Program-made: the position numbers and the translations under genes | Source of the DNA: JAABVY01 sp964627935 | GTDB taxonomy: Bacteria; Zixibacteria; MSB-5A5; JAABVY01 | Direction of reading: 5' to 3' | Assembly: GCA_964627935.1 (NCBI GenBank) | Contig: CAZVLB010000014.1 | Location: forward strand, 53,829-117,828 | Length of the DNA stretch: 64,000 nucleotides | Notes under the pieces: model-generated | The model's input: the letters and a program-made list of their open reading frames with translations, nothing else | Database searches by the model: none | Told to the model about the DNA's origin: nothing | In this document: piece by piece, positions 25,933 through 35,130 of the stretch | Layout: every line of letters begins with the position of its first letter | Position numbering within the stretch: position 1 is the stretch's first letter

Positions 25933-27786
25933 TCAGGATTTTTCGGATTGCGATATCTCTTGCCCGTTAAAATAGCCCACTATCTTCTCGGCGTCTGATT
26001 TTCCGATTCCGGGCGCCTCGACTATTTCTTCCAGTGCCAATGTCCTGATCTTCTTGACCGATCCGAAATGCTTTAACAACAACTCGGCCTTTTTTGGACC
26101 GATACCGGGAATTTTCTGAAGCTCCGTGCCGATCGTGCGTTTCTTTGTCAGCTTGCGGTTGTATTCGATTGCGAACCTGTGCGCCTCATTCCTGATCCTC
26201 TGCAGAAGTCTCAGGCTGGGGGAATCCCTGGCGATCATCAACGGCTCCTTGCGCCCCGGCACAAAAACCTCCTCCAGGCGTTTTGCCAAACTGATCACCT
26301 GCTGATTTTCAATCTCCAATGATGACAACGCATCCCGCACAGCCGTTAACTGCCCCTTGCCGCCATCCACAACCATCAAGTCCGGAAAATCCCTGTCCTC
26401 GATCTTGAGTCGCCGGAAATACCTGAATGCCACTTCGCGCATGGAGGCGAAATCATCCTGACCGCGCACACTTTTTACCTTGAAATGACGGTACTCGCTT
26501 TTTTTCGGACGGCCCTTTTCGAAATAGACCAGCGACCCGACTTTATCCGTCTCACCCAGGTTGGAAATATCCATGCAGGCCATTGTGACCGGTGTTTTCT
26601 CCAGACGTAAATCCTGTTGCAGACGCATCACAGATTCCGGAATCCGCTCGCGATATTTCTGCTTCTGCAAAAGAAGCTCATTTAGAAGAAGCTCGGCATT
26701 GGAACGGGCCATCGCGACCAGTTTCAACTTCTCCCCTTTCTGCGGGATGAATATCTTGACATTGTGGTCGACCTTGCCGGACAACCACTCCTCCAGAAGT
26801 CCATGTTCCTCGATATCGGTAGAGATATATATTTCAGACGGTATCGAACTGTTGTGCATATAATGCTGCTTGATAAAGCCCTCGGCAATCTCGGCCCGGG
26901 TGGTTTCCTTCTGGATTTTCATATAAAAATGCTGGCGGCCGATCAGGACCCCCTCCCTGATCTGCAGCACCACACAGGCCGCATCAGAGGCCGAGCGTGC
27001 AAATGCCAGCACATCGCGATCGACCCATTTGTCGGCCATCACCCGCTGTCTCTGACGGATCGATTCGATTGCCTCGATCTGGTCACGAACCCGTGCCGCC
27101 TCCTCGAACTCCATTTCATCGGAATAGGCATGCATACGTTCACGCAATTTGTCCACCAGCTCAGCGGTCTTGCCGGACAGCAAAAGTATGACATCATCAA
27201 TATGTTTGCGGTACTCCTCCTGCGACACAAGCCCCTCGCAGGGCCCCTCGCAGCGTTTAATATGATACTCGAGGCAGACCTGAAGCTTTTTCTTCGGATC
27301 GGGGATCGTATAACTGCAGGTCCTGATCTTGAAATGTTTGAGTATAAAGCGCAATGTCTGGCGCATTTTCTTGACCTCGGTATACGGCCCGAAATAACGC
27401 GCCTTGTCTTTTTTCAGCCTCCTGACCACCAGCACCCGCGGGAATGGCTCATCGACTGTCACCTTCAAATACGGAAAGCGCTTATCATCCTTGAGGTTGA
27501 CATTGTATAACGGCCTATGCTCCTTGACCAGATTGGATTCGAGAATCAATGCCTCGATTTCAGAATCAGTGACATAGAATTCGAAATCTCTGATTTTTGA
27601 CACCAAAGCCTCGGTCTTGGGGTCACGCGGACGGCCCTTTTGAAAATAGGAGCGCACACGGTTCTTGAGGTTCAGCGCCTTGCCGATATATATAATCTTA
27701 TCCGCGGCGTTTTTCATCAGGTACACGCCGGGACGATTGGGCAGATTTTTCAGTTTGAGCTTAAGCTCGGGGGATAGTTGGCTCAT
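25933..27786 (-). CDS. uvrC: Excinuclease ABC subunit C
   Basis: 617 residues, normal for UvrC, the dual-incision nuclease of nucleotide excision repair. An N-terminal GIY-YIG domain (PGVYLMKNAADKIIYIGKA), a Cys-containing segment (CLEYHIKRCEGPCEG), a UVR motif (EEAARVRDQIEAIESI near 225), an RNase H-like C-nuclease domain (MACMDISNLGETDKVGS, LMVVDGGKGQL) and a C-terminal helix-hairpin-helix pair (IPGIGPKKAELLLKHFG, APGIGKSDAEKIVGYF) are all present. It overlaps the upstream membrane protein gene by 26 bases. Confidence 0.97.
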   Translation of the reverse strand: MSQLSPELKLKLKNLPNRPGVYLMKNAADKIIYIGKALNLKNRVRSYFQKGRPRDPKTEALVSKIRDFEFYVTDSEIEALILESNLVKEHRPLYNVNLKDDKRFPYLKVTVDEPFPRVLVVRRLKKDKARYFGPYTEVKKMRQTLRFILKHFKIRTCSYTIPDPKKKLQVCLEYHIKRCEGPCEGLVSQEEYRKHIDDVILLLSGKTAELVDKLRERMHAYSDEMEFEEAARVRDQIEAIESIRQRQRVMADKWVDRDVLAFARSASDAACVVLQIREGVLIGRQHFYMKIQKETTRAEIAEGFIKQHYMHNSSIPSEIYISTDIEEHGLLEEWLSGKVDHNVKIFIPQKGEKLKLVAMARSNAELLLNELLLQKQKYRERIPESVMRLQQDLRLEKTPVTMACMDISNLGETDKVGSLVYFEKGRPKKSEYRHFKVKSVRGQDDFASMREVAFRYFRRLKIEDRDFPDLMVVDGGKGQLTAVRDALSSLEIENQQVISLAKRLEEVFVPGRKEPLMIARDSPSLRLLQRIRNEAHRFAIEYNRKLTKKRTIGTELQKIPGIGPKKAELLLKHFGSVKKIRTLALEEIVEAPGIGKSDAEKIVGYFNGQEISQSEKS

Positions 27787-28441
27787 TTTTTCCTATAATC
27801 GAGTATATATAAGTCAGTACCAGGAAATATACGGTAGGAATCCAATGAACGAATAACATTATGAGGTTAATTTCGTTAGGAGGCAGAAGCAGATCATACA
27901 TGTAGCTGTGCCACCAGATATTGATCCCAATAAACAGGCACACATAGACGGAATAATACACCAGGCCAATGGCCACGGATTTATAGATATTATCGCCTGC
28001 ACCAACTGTTCGAGAACAATAAGCTCCCAGGAACAGGAACATGGCCACGAAATGGGATACTATCGGCATGCGGCTGAATGTTGCAATCTGCCCGGCCACA
28101 TCAGTATCGAACAGGTTCGATTCCGAGGGCAATTCCATATCAACAGACCTCTCGGACAATACAAAGAGCATGATCTGCAGGACAAATACAACCAGCCCCA
28201 GTGAGGCGCCGGTACCCATTAAACGCAAAAATGAAAGCAGATTTTCGGCGCGCTTGAGCGCAAAATATACCAGGAAAGCCGGAAATACCGCCAGCACAAG
28301 GGCATAAAAGGCCTGCTCGATTAAATTGAATTCGGCCGATATATCTCGAAATGGAGTTACCGCTTTGGTCATCACCAACAGCCCGAACAGCGCACCGCCC
28401 CAGAGAATCAGTATGATCCAGAATATATTACGCTTAGACAA
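27761..28441 (-). CDS. Polytopic membrane protein of unknown function
   Basis: 226 residues with about six TM helices (FWIILILWGGALFGLLVM; FYALVLAVFPAFLVYFAL; LGLVVFVLQIMLFVL; IVSHFVAMFLFLGAYC; IGLVYYSVYVCLFIGINI; LFVHWIPTVYFLVLTYIY). A conserved acidic loop lies after the third helix. I do not recognise the family. The start is a TTG with GAGGGGAG seven bases upstream. Its end overlaps uvrC, so it is cotranscribed with it. Confidence 0.75.
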   Translation of the reverse strand: MSKRNIFWIILILWGGALFGLLVMTKAVTPFRDISAEFNLIEQAFYALVLAVFPAFLVYFALKRAENLLSFLRLMGTGASLGLVVFVLQIMLFVLSERSVDMELPSESNLFDTDVAGQIATFSRMPIVSHFVAMFLFLGAYCSRTVGAGDNIYKSVAIGLVYYSVYVCLFIGINIWWHSYMYDLLLPPNEINLIMLFVHWIPTVYFLVLTYIYSIIGKNEPTIPRA

Positions 28442-28456
28442 TCTGTCTCCCCTCTT

Positions 28457-28966
28457 TTACCAGAGCACCCGTCTCGCTCCCCGGTAAGCCTTGCGATAGT
28501 ATTCATCGTTGATTTTTGTAATGACCACTCCACGTGATTTGGAAGCATGTACGAATTTGTCATTGCCGACATAAATACCCACATGAGAAACATCCGAACC
28601 ATCGAAAGAGAAAAACACCAGGTCACCATAAGCAATGTCTTTATAGTCGATTCTGCGCAGCCTCCTGAAGAGATCATCGGTATTGGCCGGCAGACGAGTG
28701 GCATTGTAATCCCGGTAGACCACATAAACCAGCCCCGAGCAATCTATACCCAGCTTGCCGGTTCCGCCCAGCTTGTAGGGAGTGTAAAGATATTTCGCTA
28801 TGACCTTGCCCATCTTGTCCTGATTAACTGTTCCGCCCGAATCCTCATTGATATCCGGTTTCTCTGTGGATTTTCCGGGTGCCGGAGTTGAATGATCGGA
28901 TGTGAATCTCACGGCAGGCTGGCATCCCAGGGCCATCGCCAAAATAAATACTACAGCAAATTTCAT
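28457..28966 (-). CDS. NlpC/P60-family lipoprotein, peptidoglycan hydrolase
   Basis: 169 residues from the ATG at 28966 (GGGAGG upstream). The signal MKFAVVFILAMALGC ends in a lipobox Cys. After a Pro/Ser linker the NlpC/P60 domain has the catalytic Cys in GIDCSGLVYVVY, the His in SHVGIYVG, and the third polar residue in FVHASKS. Such enzymes cut peptide stems of the cell wall (gamma-D-Glu-mDAP bonds). It lies upstream of the unknown membrane protein gene. Confidence 0.92.
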   Translation of the reverse strand: MKFAVVFILAMALGCQPAVRFTSDHSTPAPGKSTEKPDINEDSGGTVNQDKMGKVIAKYLYTPYKLGGTGKLGIDCSGLVYVVYRDYNATRLPANTDDLFRRLRRIDYKDIAYGDLVFFSFDGSDVSHVGIYVGNDKFVHASKSRGVVITKINDEYYRKAYRGARRVLW

Positions 28967-29059
28967 ACTTACCCTCCCGAACATATTAGCAAGGCCCTAT
29001 ATCGATGGCAACTAAAATTTTATTTTTATACGTGTGTGAGAGGGATGCGTTTCAGGCAC

Positions 29060-30004
29060 TCAGGCGGCTTTCTTGAAAGCCGGGTAATCCATGTCGAAGC
29101 GCCATTTATAGTAGGCCCGGGTGGCCAGCACAGTTACGGCCAAAAGCAGGAGATAAACGGGAATATAAACCATAGCCATGAGCGAGAGCGCCAGGATGGC
29201 AACCAATGTGGCATTTATGGAATCTGCGATGGTCTTGCGCAGAATGGCGGCAATAAAAAACGGCAATGCCAGACCGGAACCTATTGCCGCGGCATAATCA
29301 CCGGCCATGACAGCGAATATCAATGCAAAAAACATACGCATAAGCGCCGAGGCCTGAGTGCGGGTGATTGTCCAGATAACGCCGTATGTTTCCTTGCCGA
29401 CCTTACGATCACCTTCCCTGTCCGGCAAAGTCGTGTTCAAATAAATCGCACCGACAGCGATAAAATACGGCATGCTCTTTAGTACCGCCTCCATATTGAT
29501 CGACCCGACAACATAGGCCCAGCCAACCAGAAACGGCACAGTGCCGCATCCGAACATATTCGACCAGAGCGCTTTACCGGCCTTGCCCTTGAAATTCGTG
29601 AGCGGATGAGAATAGAGCAAACCCAGGATGGCAGTTATCAGAAACAGAATCCCCTCGGTGATATTGATAAAAAATGCGGCAACAACCGCTACAGCCATGA
29701 AAAGGTAGCTGATCACTTTTGCCGCGGAAATCGGGATTATATCATCGGATAAGAAGAACAGCTTGCCGTTCTGACGATCCGATTCGATATCATATACCTG
29801 ATTATAGGCGTATATCGCGCCGAACAGGATGGTAATTAGAAAAAGCAGGCCATATACACCGGGATCACCGATAAATTCGGACAGAATAAACGGGCTCGCG
29901 CCGGAACCGAGTTCACCCGCACGCATGCCCAGTATCATAATCGTCCACATCGGGACAATCAGCATCGGCCTTAAAAAGAAGATATAGTCAAGCAGCTTTT
30001 TCAT
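29060..30004 (-). CDS. UbiA-family prenyltransferase
   Basis: 314 residues with about eight to nine TM helices. The first Asp-rich motif is NQVYDIESDRQNGK and the second is LPDREGDRKVG. These bind the Mg-diphosphate of the prenyl donor. UbiA members make quinones, heme O, archaeal-type lipids or chlorophyll. The acceptor cannot be read from the neighbours (TenA, NlpC/P60), so no gene symbol is given. Confidence 0.88.
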   Translation of the reverse strand: MKKLLDYIFFLRPMLIVPMWTIMILGMRAGELGSGASPFILSEFIGDPGVYGLLFLITILFGAIYAYNQVYDIESDRQNGKLFFLSDDIIPISAAKVISYLFMAVAVVAAFFINITEGILFLITAILGLLYSHPLTNFKGKAGKALWSNMFGCGTVPFLVGWAYVVGSINMEAVLKSMPYFIAVGAIYLNTTLPDREGDRKVGKETYGVIWTITRTQASALMRMFFALIFAVMAGDYAAAIGSGLALPFFIAAILRKTIADSINATLVAILALSLMAMVYIPVYLLLLAVTVLATRAYYKWRFDMDYPAFKKAA

Positions 30005-30062
30005 CTATCCTCAAAATCAGTCTTTCAAGAAAACAAATCCGTATCCAAAGTCAATTCTAAAA

Positions 30063-30734
30063 TCACAGTTCAACCGGCCATGACTGCTGGCTGTAGGCGC
30101 TTTCCCAGAACATATATTCCCACAACGAGGAATAATTGAATACCTCTTGAAGCTTATCGAGCTTCTTATCCGATATACCATCAGTCAGGCGATTATATTC
30201 AGATTTTAACCATTCATTCAGCTCAAAAAACTCATCCGAGGCATAGGTCTCGACCCAGTCGCGATAATGGTCCGGTTCCGGAAGGCCTTTTTCCTTCAGC
30301 CTGCGCGCAATCTCCACATATCCCCAGCTGCATGGCAAAAGCGCGGCCAGGATCTCGGCCGTATCACCCTCATAAGCCTGGGATATCAGGTATGATGTAT
30401 ATCCGAGGCAGAATGGCGCCGGGCGGGTTTGCTCCAGTTCCTCCGGGCTGATACCGAATCCTGCACAAATCTTGCGATGAAGATCCATCTCCACATTCAA
30501 TGTGGTATCGAGTATCTTGGCCAGCTGACCCATCTGGGCCAGTGAATCCGCCTTGGCCGAGGCCAGCCCGAAAAAGCGCGAAAAACCGATCAGGTAGACA
30601 TAGTCCTGTTTGAGATAATACTTGAATATTTTTGGATCAAGGGTGCCATTACCGATGCCCTGTACGAAGGGATGATTGAAATTGGCTTCCCAGATTTTGT
30701 CAGCGTTTTTTCTTAATTTATCTGCATTAGTCAT
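30063..30734 (-). CDS. tenA: TenA-family thiamine-related aminohydrolase
   Basis: 223 residues, all-helical TenA/THI-4 fold. The active-site Cys is in LLPCSWGYVEI and the conserved Glu in LWEYMFWESAY, which places it in the TenA_C (cysteine) class that hydrolyses aminopyrimidine breakdown products for thiamine salvage. FYKYYLKQDYVYL-like segment (KYYLKQDYVYLIGF) is also typical. No TPP riboswitch was seen upstream; it follows cdsA by 15 bases. Confidence 0.92.
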   Translation of the reverse strand: MTNADKLRKNADKIWEANFNHPFVQGIGNGTLDPKIFKYYLKQDYVYLIGFSRFFGLASAKADSLAQMGQLAKILDTTLNVEMDLHRKICAGFGISPEELEQTRPAPFCLGYTSYLISQAYEGDTAEILAALLPCSWGYVEIARRLKEKGLPEPDHYRDWVETYASDEFFELNEWLKSEYNRLTDGISDKKLDKLQEVFNYSSLWEYMFWESAYSQQSWPVEL

Positions 30735-30749
30735 GATAGACTCCCCTCT

Positions 30750-31577
30750 TTAATCCATATATATAAAATACTTCAGCAAAAAATACAAAAGTGGCAGGGT
30801 AACGACTGTCGAATCGAAGCGATCCAGTATGCCGCCATGGCCGGGTATCAGTCCGGATGAGTCCTTTACACCCATACGGCGCTTGAACATCGACTCCAGT
30901 AAATCGGCGAACTGGCCGATCAGGGCAATCAGAAATCCGGCGATCAGTATTCTCATCAAGGGGATATCCTCGAAAACCAGAAGCGAGAAAACATAGGCCG
31001 CCAGAGTGCCAAACACCAGGCCGGCCAGAAATCCCTCAACGCTTTTATTGGGCGATACTGTTGGCGCGAATTTTGTTCTCCCCAACGGCTTGCCGACGAA
31101 ATAGGCGACCGTGTCACAGACCCATATAACGGCAAACAAAAACCAGACCCAGTATCCCCCCAGGCGGTAATCATCGTAGCGCAATATATCCAGTTCGCGA
31201 ATCATGATCATGAAATTAAACATCGAAAGATACACAAAACCGTAGAACATATGCACCATACGGGTCGTGGCCAACGCAAAATCACGCCGGAATATATTGG
31301 AAAGCATCAGAATCAAAAACGCCAGCAGGATGCTGTAGAATAATGCCGTCTCTCCATAGAAATAGATCAGCCAGGTAGTCGCCAAAGACTGTATCATGAT
31401 CAGGATTTGCGAAAAGAATCTGACGCGGATACCAAGAAGCTTGTAATATTCCCACAAGGCCAGGGCAATCAGGACATTAACAAATATGACCAGCGGCGCT
31501 TTGCCGAATAAAATAACAGCGGCAATGAGCGGGATGGCGACAACCGCCACGAGAATCCGTGTGAAAAGTTCTCTCAT
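30750..31577 (-). CDS. cdsA: Phosphatidate cytidylyltransferase
   Basis: A 275-residue membrane protein that makes CDP-diacylglycerol. The CDP-alcohol signature at the C-terminus reads KRRMGVKDSSGLIPGHGG followed by ILDRFDS, and SPNKSVEGFLAG and DLLESMFKR are also present. About eight TM helices. The ATG overlaps the uppS stop by one base (TGATG). Part of the common frr-uppS-cdsA order. Confidence 0.96.
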   Translation of the reverse strand: MRELFTRILVAVVAIPLIAAVILFGKAPLVIFVNVLIALALWEYYKLLGIRVRFFSQILIMIQSLATTWLIYFYGETALFYSILLAFLILMLSNIFRRDFALATTRMVHMFYGFVYLSMFNFMIMIRELDILRYDDYRLGGYWVWFLFAVIWVCDTVAYFVGKPLGRTKFAPTVSPNKSVEGFLAGLVFGTLAAYVFSLLVFEDIPLMRILIAGFLIALIGQFADLLESMFKRRMGVKDSSGLIPGHGGILDRFDSTVVTLPLLYFLLKYFIYMD

Positions 31578-32326
31578 CAGGACTTGCGGGTTAGTTTACC
31601 GAATCTGCGGTCACGGCTCTGATAATCGATAATCGCCCGGCAGAAATCCTCCTCGCTGTAATCCGGCCAGTAAACATCGGTGATGTGCAGCTCGGTATAG
31701 TAAGTCTGCCAGAGCAAAAAATTGGAAAGCCGTTTCTCGCCCGAGGTGCGGATCAAAAGATCCGGATCCGGCAGCCCATGAGTATAGAGATAGCGCTCAA
31801 AAAACTCAGGTGTGATATTGCGTGTATTGACCTCACCCTTCTGCACATCCTTGACTATTGCCTTGACAGCATCGATAATCTCGGTTCTTCCGCCATAATT
31901 CAAGGCCAGGTTCAGCACCAGGCCGTCATTACCGGCGGTCTTGCGAATCGCCTTGCGCAACATCGTGCGGCTGGTGGCCGGAAGCCCCGAGATTTTGCCG
32001 GTGGCGATCAGCTTGACCTTGTTCTCATGCAGCTCATCCAGCTCCTCGCGGGTGGTATTGTAGAGCAGTTTCATGATATAGGCCACCTCGGAGGCGGGAC
32101 GTTTCCAGTTTTCTACCGAGAATGTGTACAGGGTGAGATACTTGATTCCAAGCGGCCAGGCGATTCTGACGACTCGCTGTACGGCTTTGACACCGGCCTT
32201 ATGTCCCTCTGTGCGCTGGAGCCCCTTTTGACGGGCCCAGCGGCCATTGCCATCCATGATAATAGCCACATGCGTGGGCACATTGCCGGTCTCCCTGATC
32301 TGTTTTTTGAGTTTCTCCAGAGTCAA
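31577..32326 (-). CDS. uppS: Isoprenyl transferase, undecaprenyl diphosphate synthase type
   Basis: 249 residues, cis-prenyltransferase. HVAIIMDGNGRWARQKG near the N-terminus holds the catalytic Asp; TLYTFSVENWKRP and DLLIRTSGEKRLSNFLLWQ are the other signatures. It makes the C55 carrier that UppP (at 17.3 kb) recycles. The start is a TTG three bases after the frr stop; no ATG precedes the conserved core, so TTG is the likely start. Confidence 0.96.
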   Translation of the reverse strand: MTLEKLKKQIRETGNVPTHVAIIMDGNGRWARQKGLQRTEGHKAGVKAVQRVVRIAWPLGIKYLTLYTFSVENWKRPASEVAYIMKLLYNTTREELDELHENKVKLIATGKISGLPATSRTMLRKAIRKTAGNDGLVLNLALNYGGRTEIIDAVKAIVKDVQKGEVNTRNITPEFFERYLYTHGLPDPDLLIRTSGEKRLSNFLLWQTYYTELHITDVYWPDYSEEDFCRAIIDYQSRDRRFGKLTRKS

Positions 32327-32329
32327 GGG

Positions 32330-32887
32330 CTAAACTTCCATTATTTCCTTTTCCTTGGACTCGATCATCTCGTCGATAATCTTGGAATACTTGTCAAGAA
32401 GATCCTGGATCTTCTTGAGCCCGTCGTGCATCTGGTCCTCGGATATATTTTTGTCCTTCTCAGCCTTCTTGAGCTCATCATTGGAATCGCGACGGATATT
32501 GCGCATGGCCACCTTGCCCTGTTCGCCCATATCCTTGACACGCTTGACCAGTTCCACACGGCGTTCCTCCGACAACGGGGGAATGGGTATGCGGATGATC
32601 TGCCCGTCAACCTGTGGGTTCACCCCCAGGTTGGCGGCCTGGATAGCCTTGTTGACTTCATCAACGATAGTCTTTTCCCAGGGCTGAATGATAATCAGCC
32701 GCGGTTCCGGAGCCGATATGCTGGCAACCTGGTTGAGTGGGGTGGGCGTACCATAGTATTCAACCTTCACTCCGTCAAGCAGTGATGTAGAGGCTTTACC
32801 CGAACGTACCGCCGCCATCTGCTGACGAACCGACTGGGCCGTTTTCTTCAAACGATCTTCCGCATCTTTTACAATTTGGTTTATCAT
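32330..32887 (-). CDS. frr: Ribosome recycling factor
   Basis: 185 residues, normal size. VRSGKASTSLLDGVKVEYYGTP and the C-terminal helices with DSNDELKKAEKDKNISED are typical. With EF-G it splits post-termination ribosomes. Overlaps the pyrH end by four bases. Confidence 0.97.
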   Translation of the reverse strand: MINQIVKDAEDRLKKTAQSVRQQMAAVRSGKASTSLLDGVKVEYYGTPTPLNQVASISAPEPRLIIIQPWEKTIVDEVNKAIQAANLGVNPQVDGQIIRIPIPPLSEERRVELVKRVKDMGEQGKVAMRNIRRDSNDELKKAEKDKNISEDQMHDGLKKIQDLLDKYSKIIDEMIESKEKEIMEV

Positions 32888-33612
32888 ACCTGCTCCTTGG
32901 AAGTAATTTTTGTTCCTATTTTTTCACCCTTGAGCATATTTACCAGATCACCCCTGTTATACAGGTTAAACACCAGAATGGGGATGTCGTTCTCCTTGCA
33001 AAGTATGGTAGCCGAAGCATCCATAACCTTCAGCTCCAGATTAAGCATCTCACTATAGGAGATTTCATCATAAAACCTTGCATCGGGATTGGTGACCGGA
33101 TCGGAACTGTAGACTCCATTGACCTTGGTGGCCTTGATCAGCGCATCGGCGGAAACCTCCATGGCCCGTAAAGCCGCGGCAGTATCCGTGGTAAAATAGG
33201 GATTACCGGTACCCGCGCCGAAGATCACAACCCGGCCTTTTTCCAGGTGGCGAAGCGCCCGCCGGCGTACGTATTTTTCGGCCACGGCATCGATCTGCAG
33301 AGCTGTCATAACACGGGTTTCGACAAAGAATGTTTCCAGGCAGTCCTGGAATGCCATGCAGTTGATCACGGTCGCCAGCATGCCCATGTAGTCCCCCGTG
33401 GCTCGCGATACACCGGGGATTTTGCTGCTTGCTCCGCGGTAGATGTTTCCGCCGCCGATCACTATGGCAAGCTCCACATCCAGGTTCTTGGCCGCAACAA
33501 CTTCGGCGGCGATATACTTGAGCATATCGCCATCCAGACCATATTCTCCCTTGCCCATCAGGGCCTCGCCCGAAAGCTTAAGAAGAACTCTTTTGTATTG
33601 CGGCTCCTGCAC
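32884..33612 (-). CDS. pyrH: UMP kinase
   Basis: 242 residues of the amino-acid kinase fold. KRVLLKLSGEALMG, VIGGGNIYRGA and FGAGTGNPYFTTDTAAALRA are the usual segments. It phosphorylates UMP to UDP. The start is a GTG; the GGGAGAA used as its ribosome binding site overlaps the tsf stop codon, so translation is likely coupled. Confidence 0.97.
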   Translation of the reverse strand: MQEPQYKRVLLKLSGEALMGKGEYGLDGDMLKYIAAEVVAAKNLDVELAIVIGGGNIYRGASSKIPGVSRATGDYMGMLATVINCMAFQDCLETFFVETRVMTALQIDAVAEKYVRRRALRHLEKGRVVIFGAGTGNPYFTTDTAAALRAMEVSADALIKATKVNGVYSSDPVTNPDARFYDEISYSEMLNLELKVMDASATILCKENDIPILVFNLYNRGDLVNMLKGEKIGTKITSKEQV

Positions 33613-33617
33613 GGGGC

Positions 33618-34211
33618 TTATTCTCCCAGTCTGTAGCGACAGAAGCGCCTGATCGACATATTCTCGCCGAGCTTTGCAATCGCTTCATTTAGAAGATCCT
33701 GGACGCTCTTATCCTGATCACGTATAAAAGGCTGTTCCAGGAGGCATATCTCTTTGTAGTATTTTTCCATTCGGCCCTCGACGATCTTATCAACGATCTT
33801 TTCCGGCTTGCCTTCGTTCAGGGCCTGTGTCTTATAGATCTGTTTTTCTTTTTCGAGCAACTCGGGATCGAGTTCCTCGCGCGTAACTACCAGCGGTGTG
33901 GCGGCCGCAATCTGCATACTGATATCATGTACAAGCTGCTTGAATTCATCGGTCTTGGCCACAAAATCGGTTTCGCAGTTGACCTCGACCAGCACACCCA
34001 GCTTGTCGCCGGGATGAATATATGATGCGATCACGCCCTCATTGGTGCTTCTTCCGGCCTTCTTGGCGGCCTTGGCAATACCCTTTTCACGCAGAATCTC
34101 AACAGCCTTATCAATATCACCGCCGGCCTCCTCCAGCGCTTTCTTACAGTCCATCATGCCGACGTTGGTCTTATCTCTCAGTTCCTTAACGTCTTTCGCG
34201 GAAATCGCCAT
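33618..34211 (-). CDS. tsf: Elongation factor Ts, short form
   Basis: 197 residues. The N-terminal UBA-like domain with VKELRDKTNVGMMDCKKAL is followed by the TDFVAKTDEF nucleotide-exchange element. The second core subdomain of E. coli EF-Ts (about 283 residues) is missing, as in the Thermus-type short form, which acts as a dimer. Located directly after rpsB, the usual order. Confidence 0.97.
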   Translation of the reverse strand: MAISAKDVKELRDKTNVGMMDCKKALEEAGGDIDKAVEILREKGIAKAAKKAGRSTNEGVIASYIHPGDKLGVLVEVNCETDFVAKTDEFKQLVHDISMQIAAATPLVVTREELDPELLEKEKQIYKTQALNEGKPEKIVDKIVEGRMEKYYKEICLLEQPFIRDQDKSVQDLLNEAIAKLGENMSIRRFCRYRLGE

Positions 34212-34212
34212 T

Positions 34213-35019
34213 TTACTTCTCTCCTTCGCTCTCGCTTGCAGTTGTCACTGTCTCTTCAGTCTTCTCGGTCTCTTTTTCGAGCAGGTCCGGCTCCTCATCG
34301 GAAGCCGCCTTACCCTCGATCTGCGAACCCTCGCGCAGCCTGTTGACCGCATCGATGGCCGCATTGGCGATCTGATGGGTTATCACCCGGATCGATTTGA
34401 TGGCATCGTCATTGCCGGCAATCGGGAAATCGATCGGATCAGGATCGGAATTCGTATCGACGATGGCGATAACCGGTATATTCAATGTCGCGGCTTCGGC
34501 AACAGCGATCTTCTCCTTCTTGGCGTCGACAACGAAGACCAGGCCCGGCAGACGGTTCATTTCCTTGATACCGCCCAGGATTTTTTCCTTTTTCTGGCGC
34601 TCACGTTCAAGGCTGGAAACCTCTTTTTTGGACAGCTTATCAAACGTGCCGTCCTCTTTCATGCGCTCCAGGTCTTTCAGGCGTTTGATGTTATTTTTGA
34701 TTGTCTGGTAATTGGTCAGCATTCCGCCCAGCCATCTTTCGGTGACATAAAACTGCCCGCAACGCTCGGCCTCTTCCCTGACCACATCCTGGGCCTGCTT
34801 CTTGGTGCCCACAAACAATATTGAATGACCGCGTGTGATGATCTCATTGACCTTGTTGCAGGCCATTTCCACGGAGAGCATGGTTTTTTTGAGATCGATG
34901 ATGTAGATGCCGCTTTTGGCGGAAAAAATAAAGCGTTTCATCTTGGGGTTCCAGCGACGAGTCTGGTGCCCAAAATGGACGCCTGCCTCCAGAAGATCCT
35001 TGATAGTAATATCAAGCAT
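34213..35019 (-). CDS. rpsB: Small ribosomal subunit protein uS2
   Basis: 268 residues. LLEAGVHFGHQTRRWNPKM, the coiled-coil insert (LERERQKKEKILGGIKEM) and PVIAIVDTNSDPD are S2 signatures. The C-terminal 35 residues are acidic (DEEPDLLEKETEKTEETV) and probably disordered. It is preceded by a nested stem structure (35045-35108) that may control it, and followed by tsf at one base. Confidence 0.97.
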   Translation of the reverse strand: MLDITIKDLLEAGVHFGHQTRRWNPKMKRFIFSAKSGIYIIDLKKTMLSVEMACNKVNEIITRGHSILFVGTKKQAQDVVREEAERCGQFYVTERWLGGMLTNYQTIKNNIKRLKDLERMKEDGTFDKLSKKEVSSLERERQKKEKILGGIKEMNRLPGLVFVVDAKKEKIAVAEAATLNIPVIAIVDTNSDPDPIDFPIAGNDDAIKSIRVITHQIANAAIDAVNRLREGSQIEGKAASDEEPDLLEKETEKTEETVTTASESEGEK

Positions 35020-35044
35020 TATAATACTCCTTTGGTTAATCCTC

Positions 35045-35108
35045 CAGCCGCATCATCCCCCGGGGGACATCCTCATCTGAGGATGACCGCCCCCGAAGTC
35101 AACGGCTG
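35045..35108 (-). promoter_or_regulatory. Structured leader before rpsB (candidate S2 autoregulatory leader)
   Basis: Three nested stems occupy the rpsI-rpsB gap. The outer stem CAGCCG/CGGCTG is at 35045-35050 and 35103-35108, the middle CGGGGG/CCCCCG at 35061-35066 and 35090-35095, the inner CATCCTCA/TGAGGATG at 35068-35075 and 35078-35085. No T run follows, so it is not a simple terminator. It ends about 25 bases before the rpsB ATG. Confidence 0.65.
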
Positions 35109-35130
35109 TGTGTAATTCAAGATGCTAAAA

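Noticed and set aside
30735..30760. TPP riboswitch for tenA
   Set aside because: tenA starts 15 bases after cdsA in the same transcript, leaving no room for a riboswitch.
31685..32785. 366-codon plus-strand frame across uppS and frr
   Set aside because: Antisense to two conserved genes; the long frame follows from their codon use.
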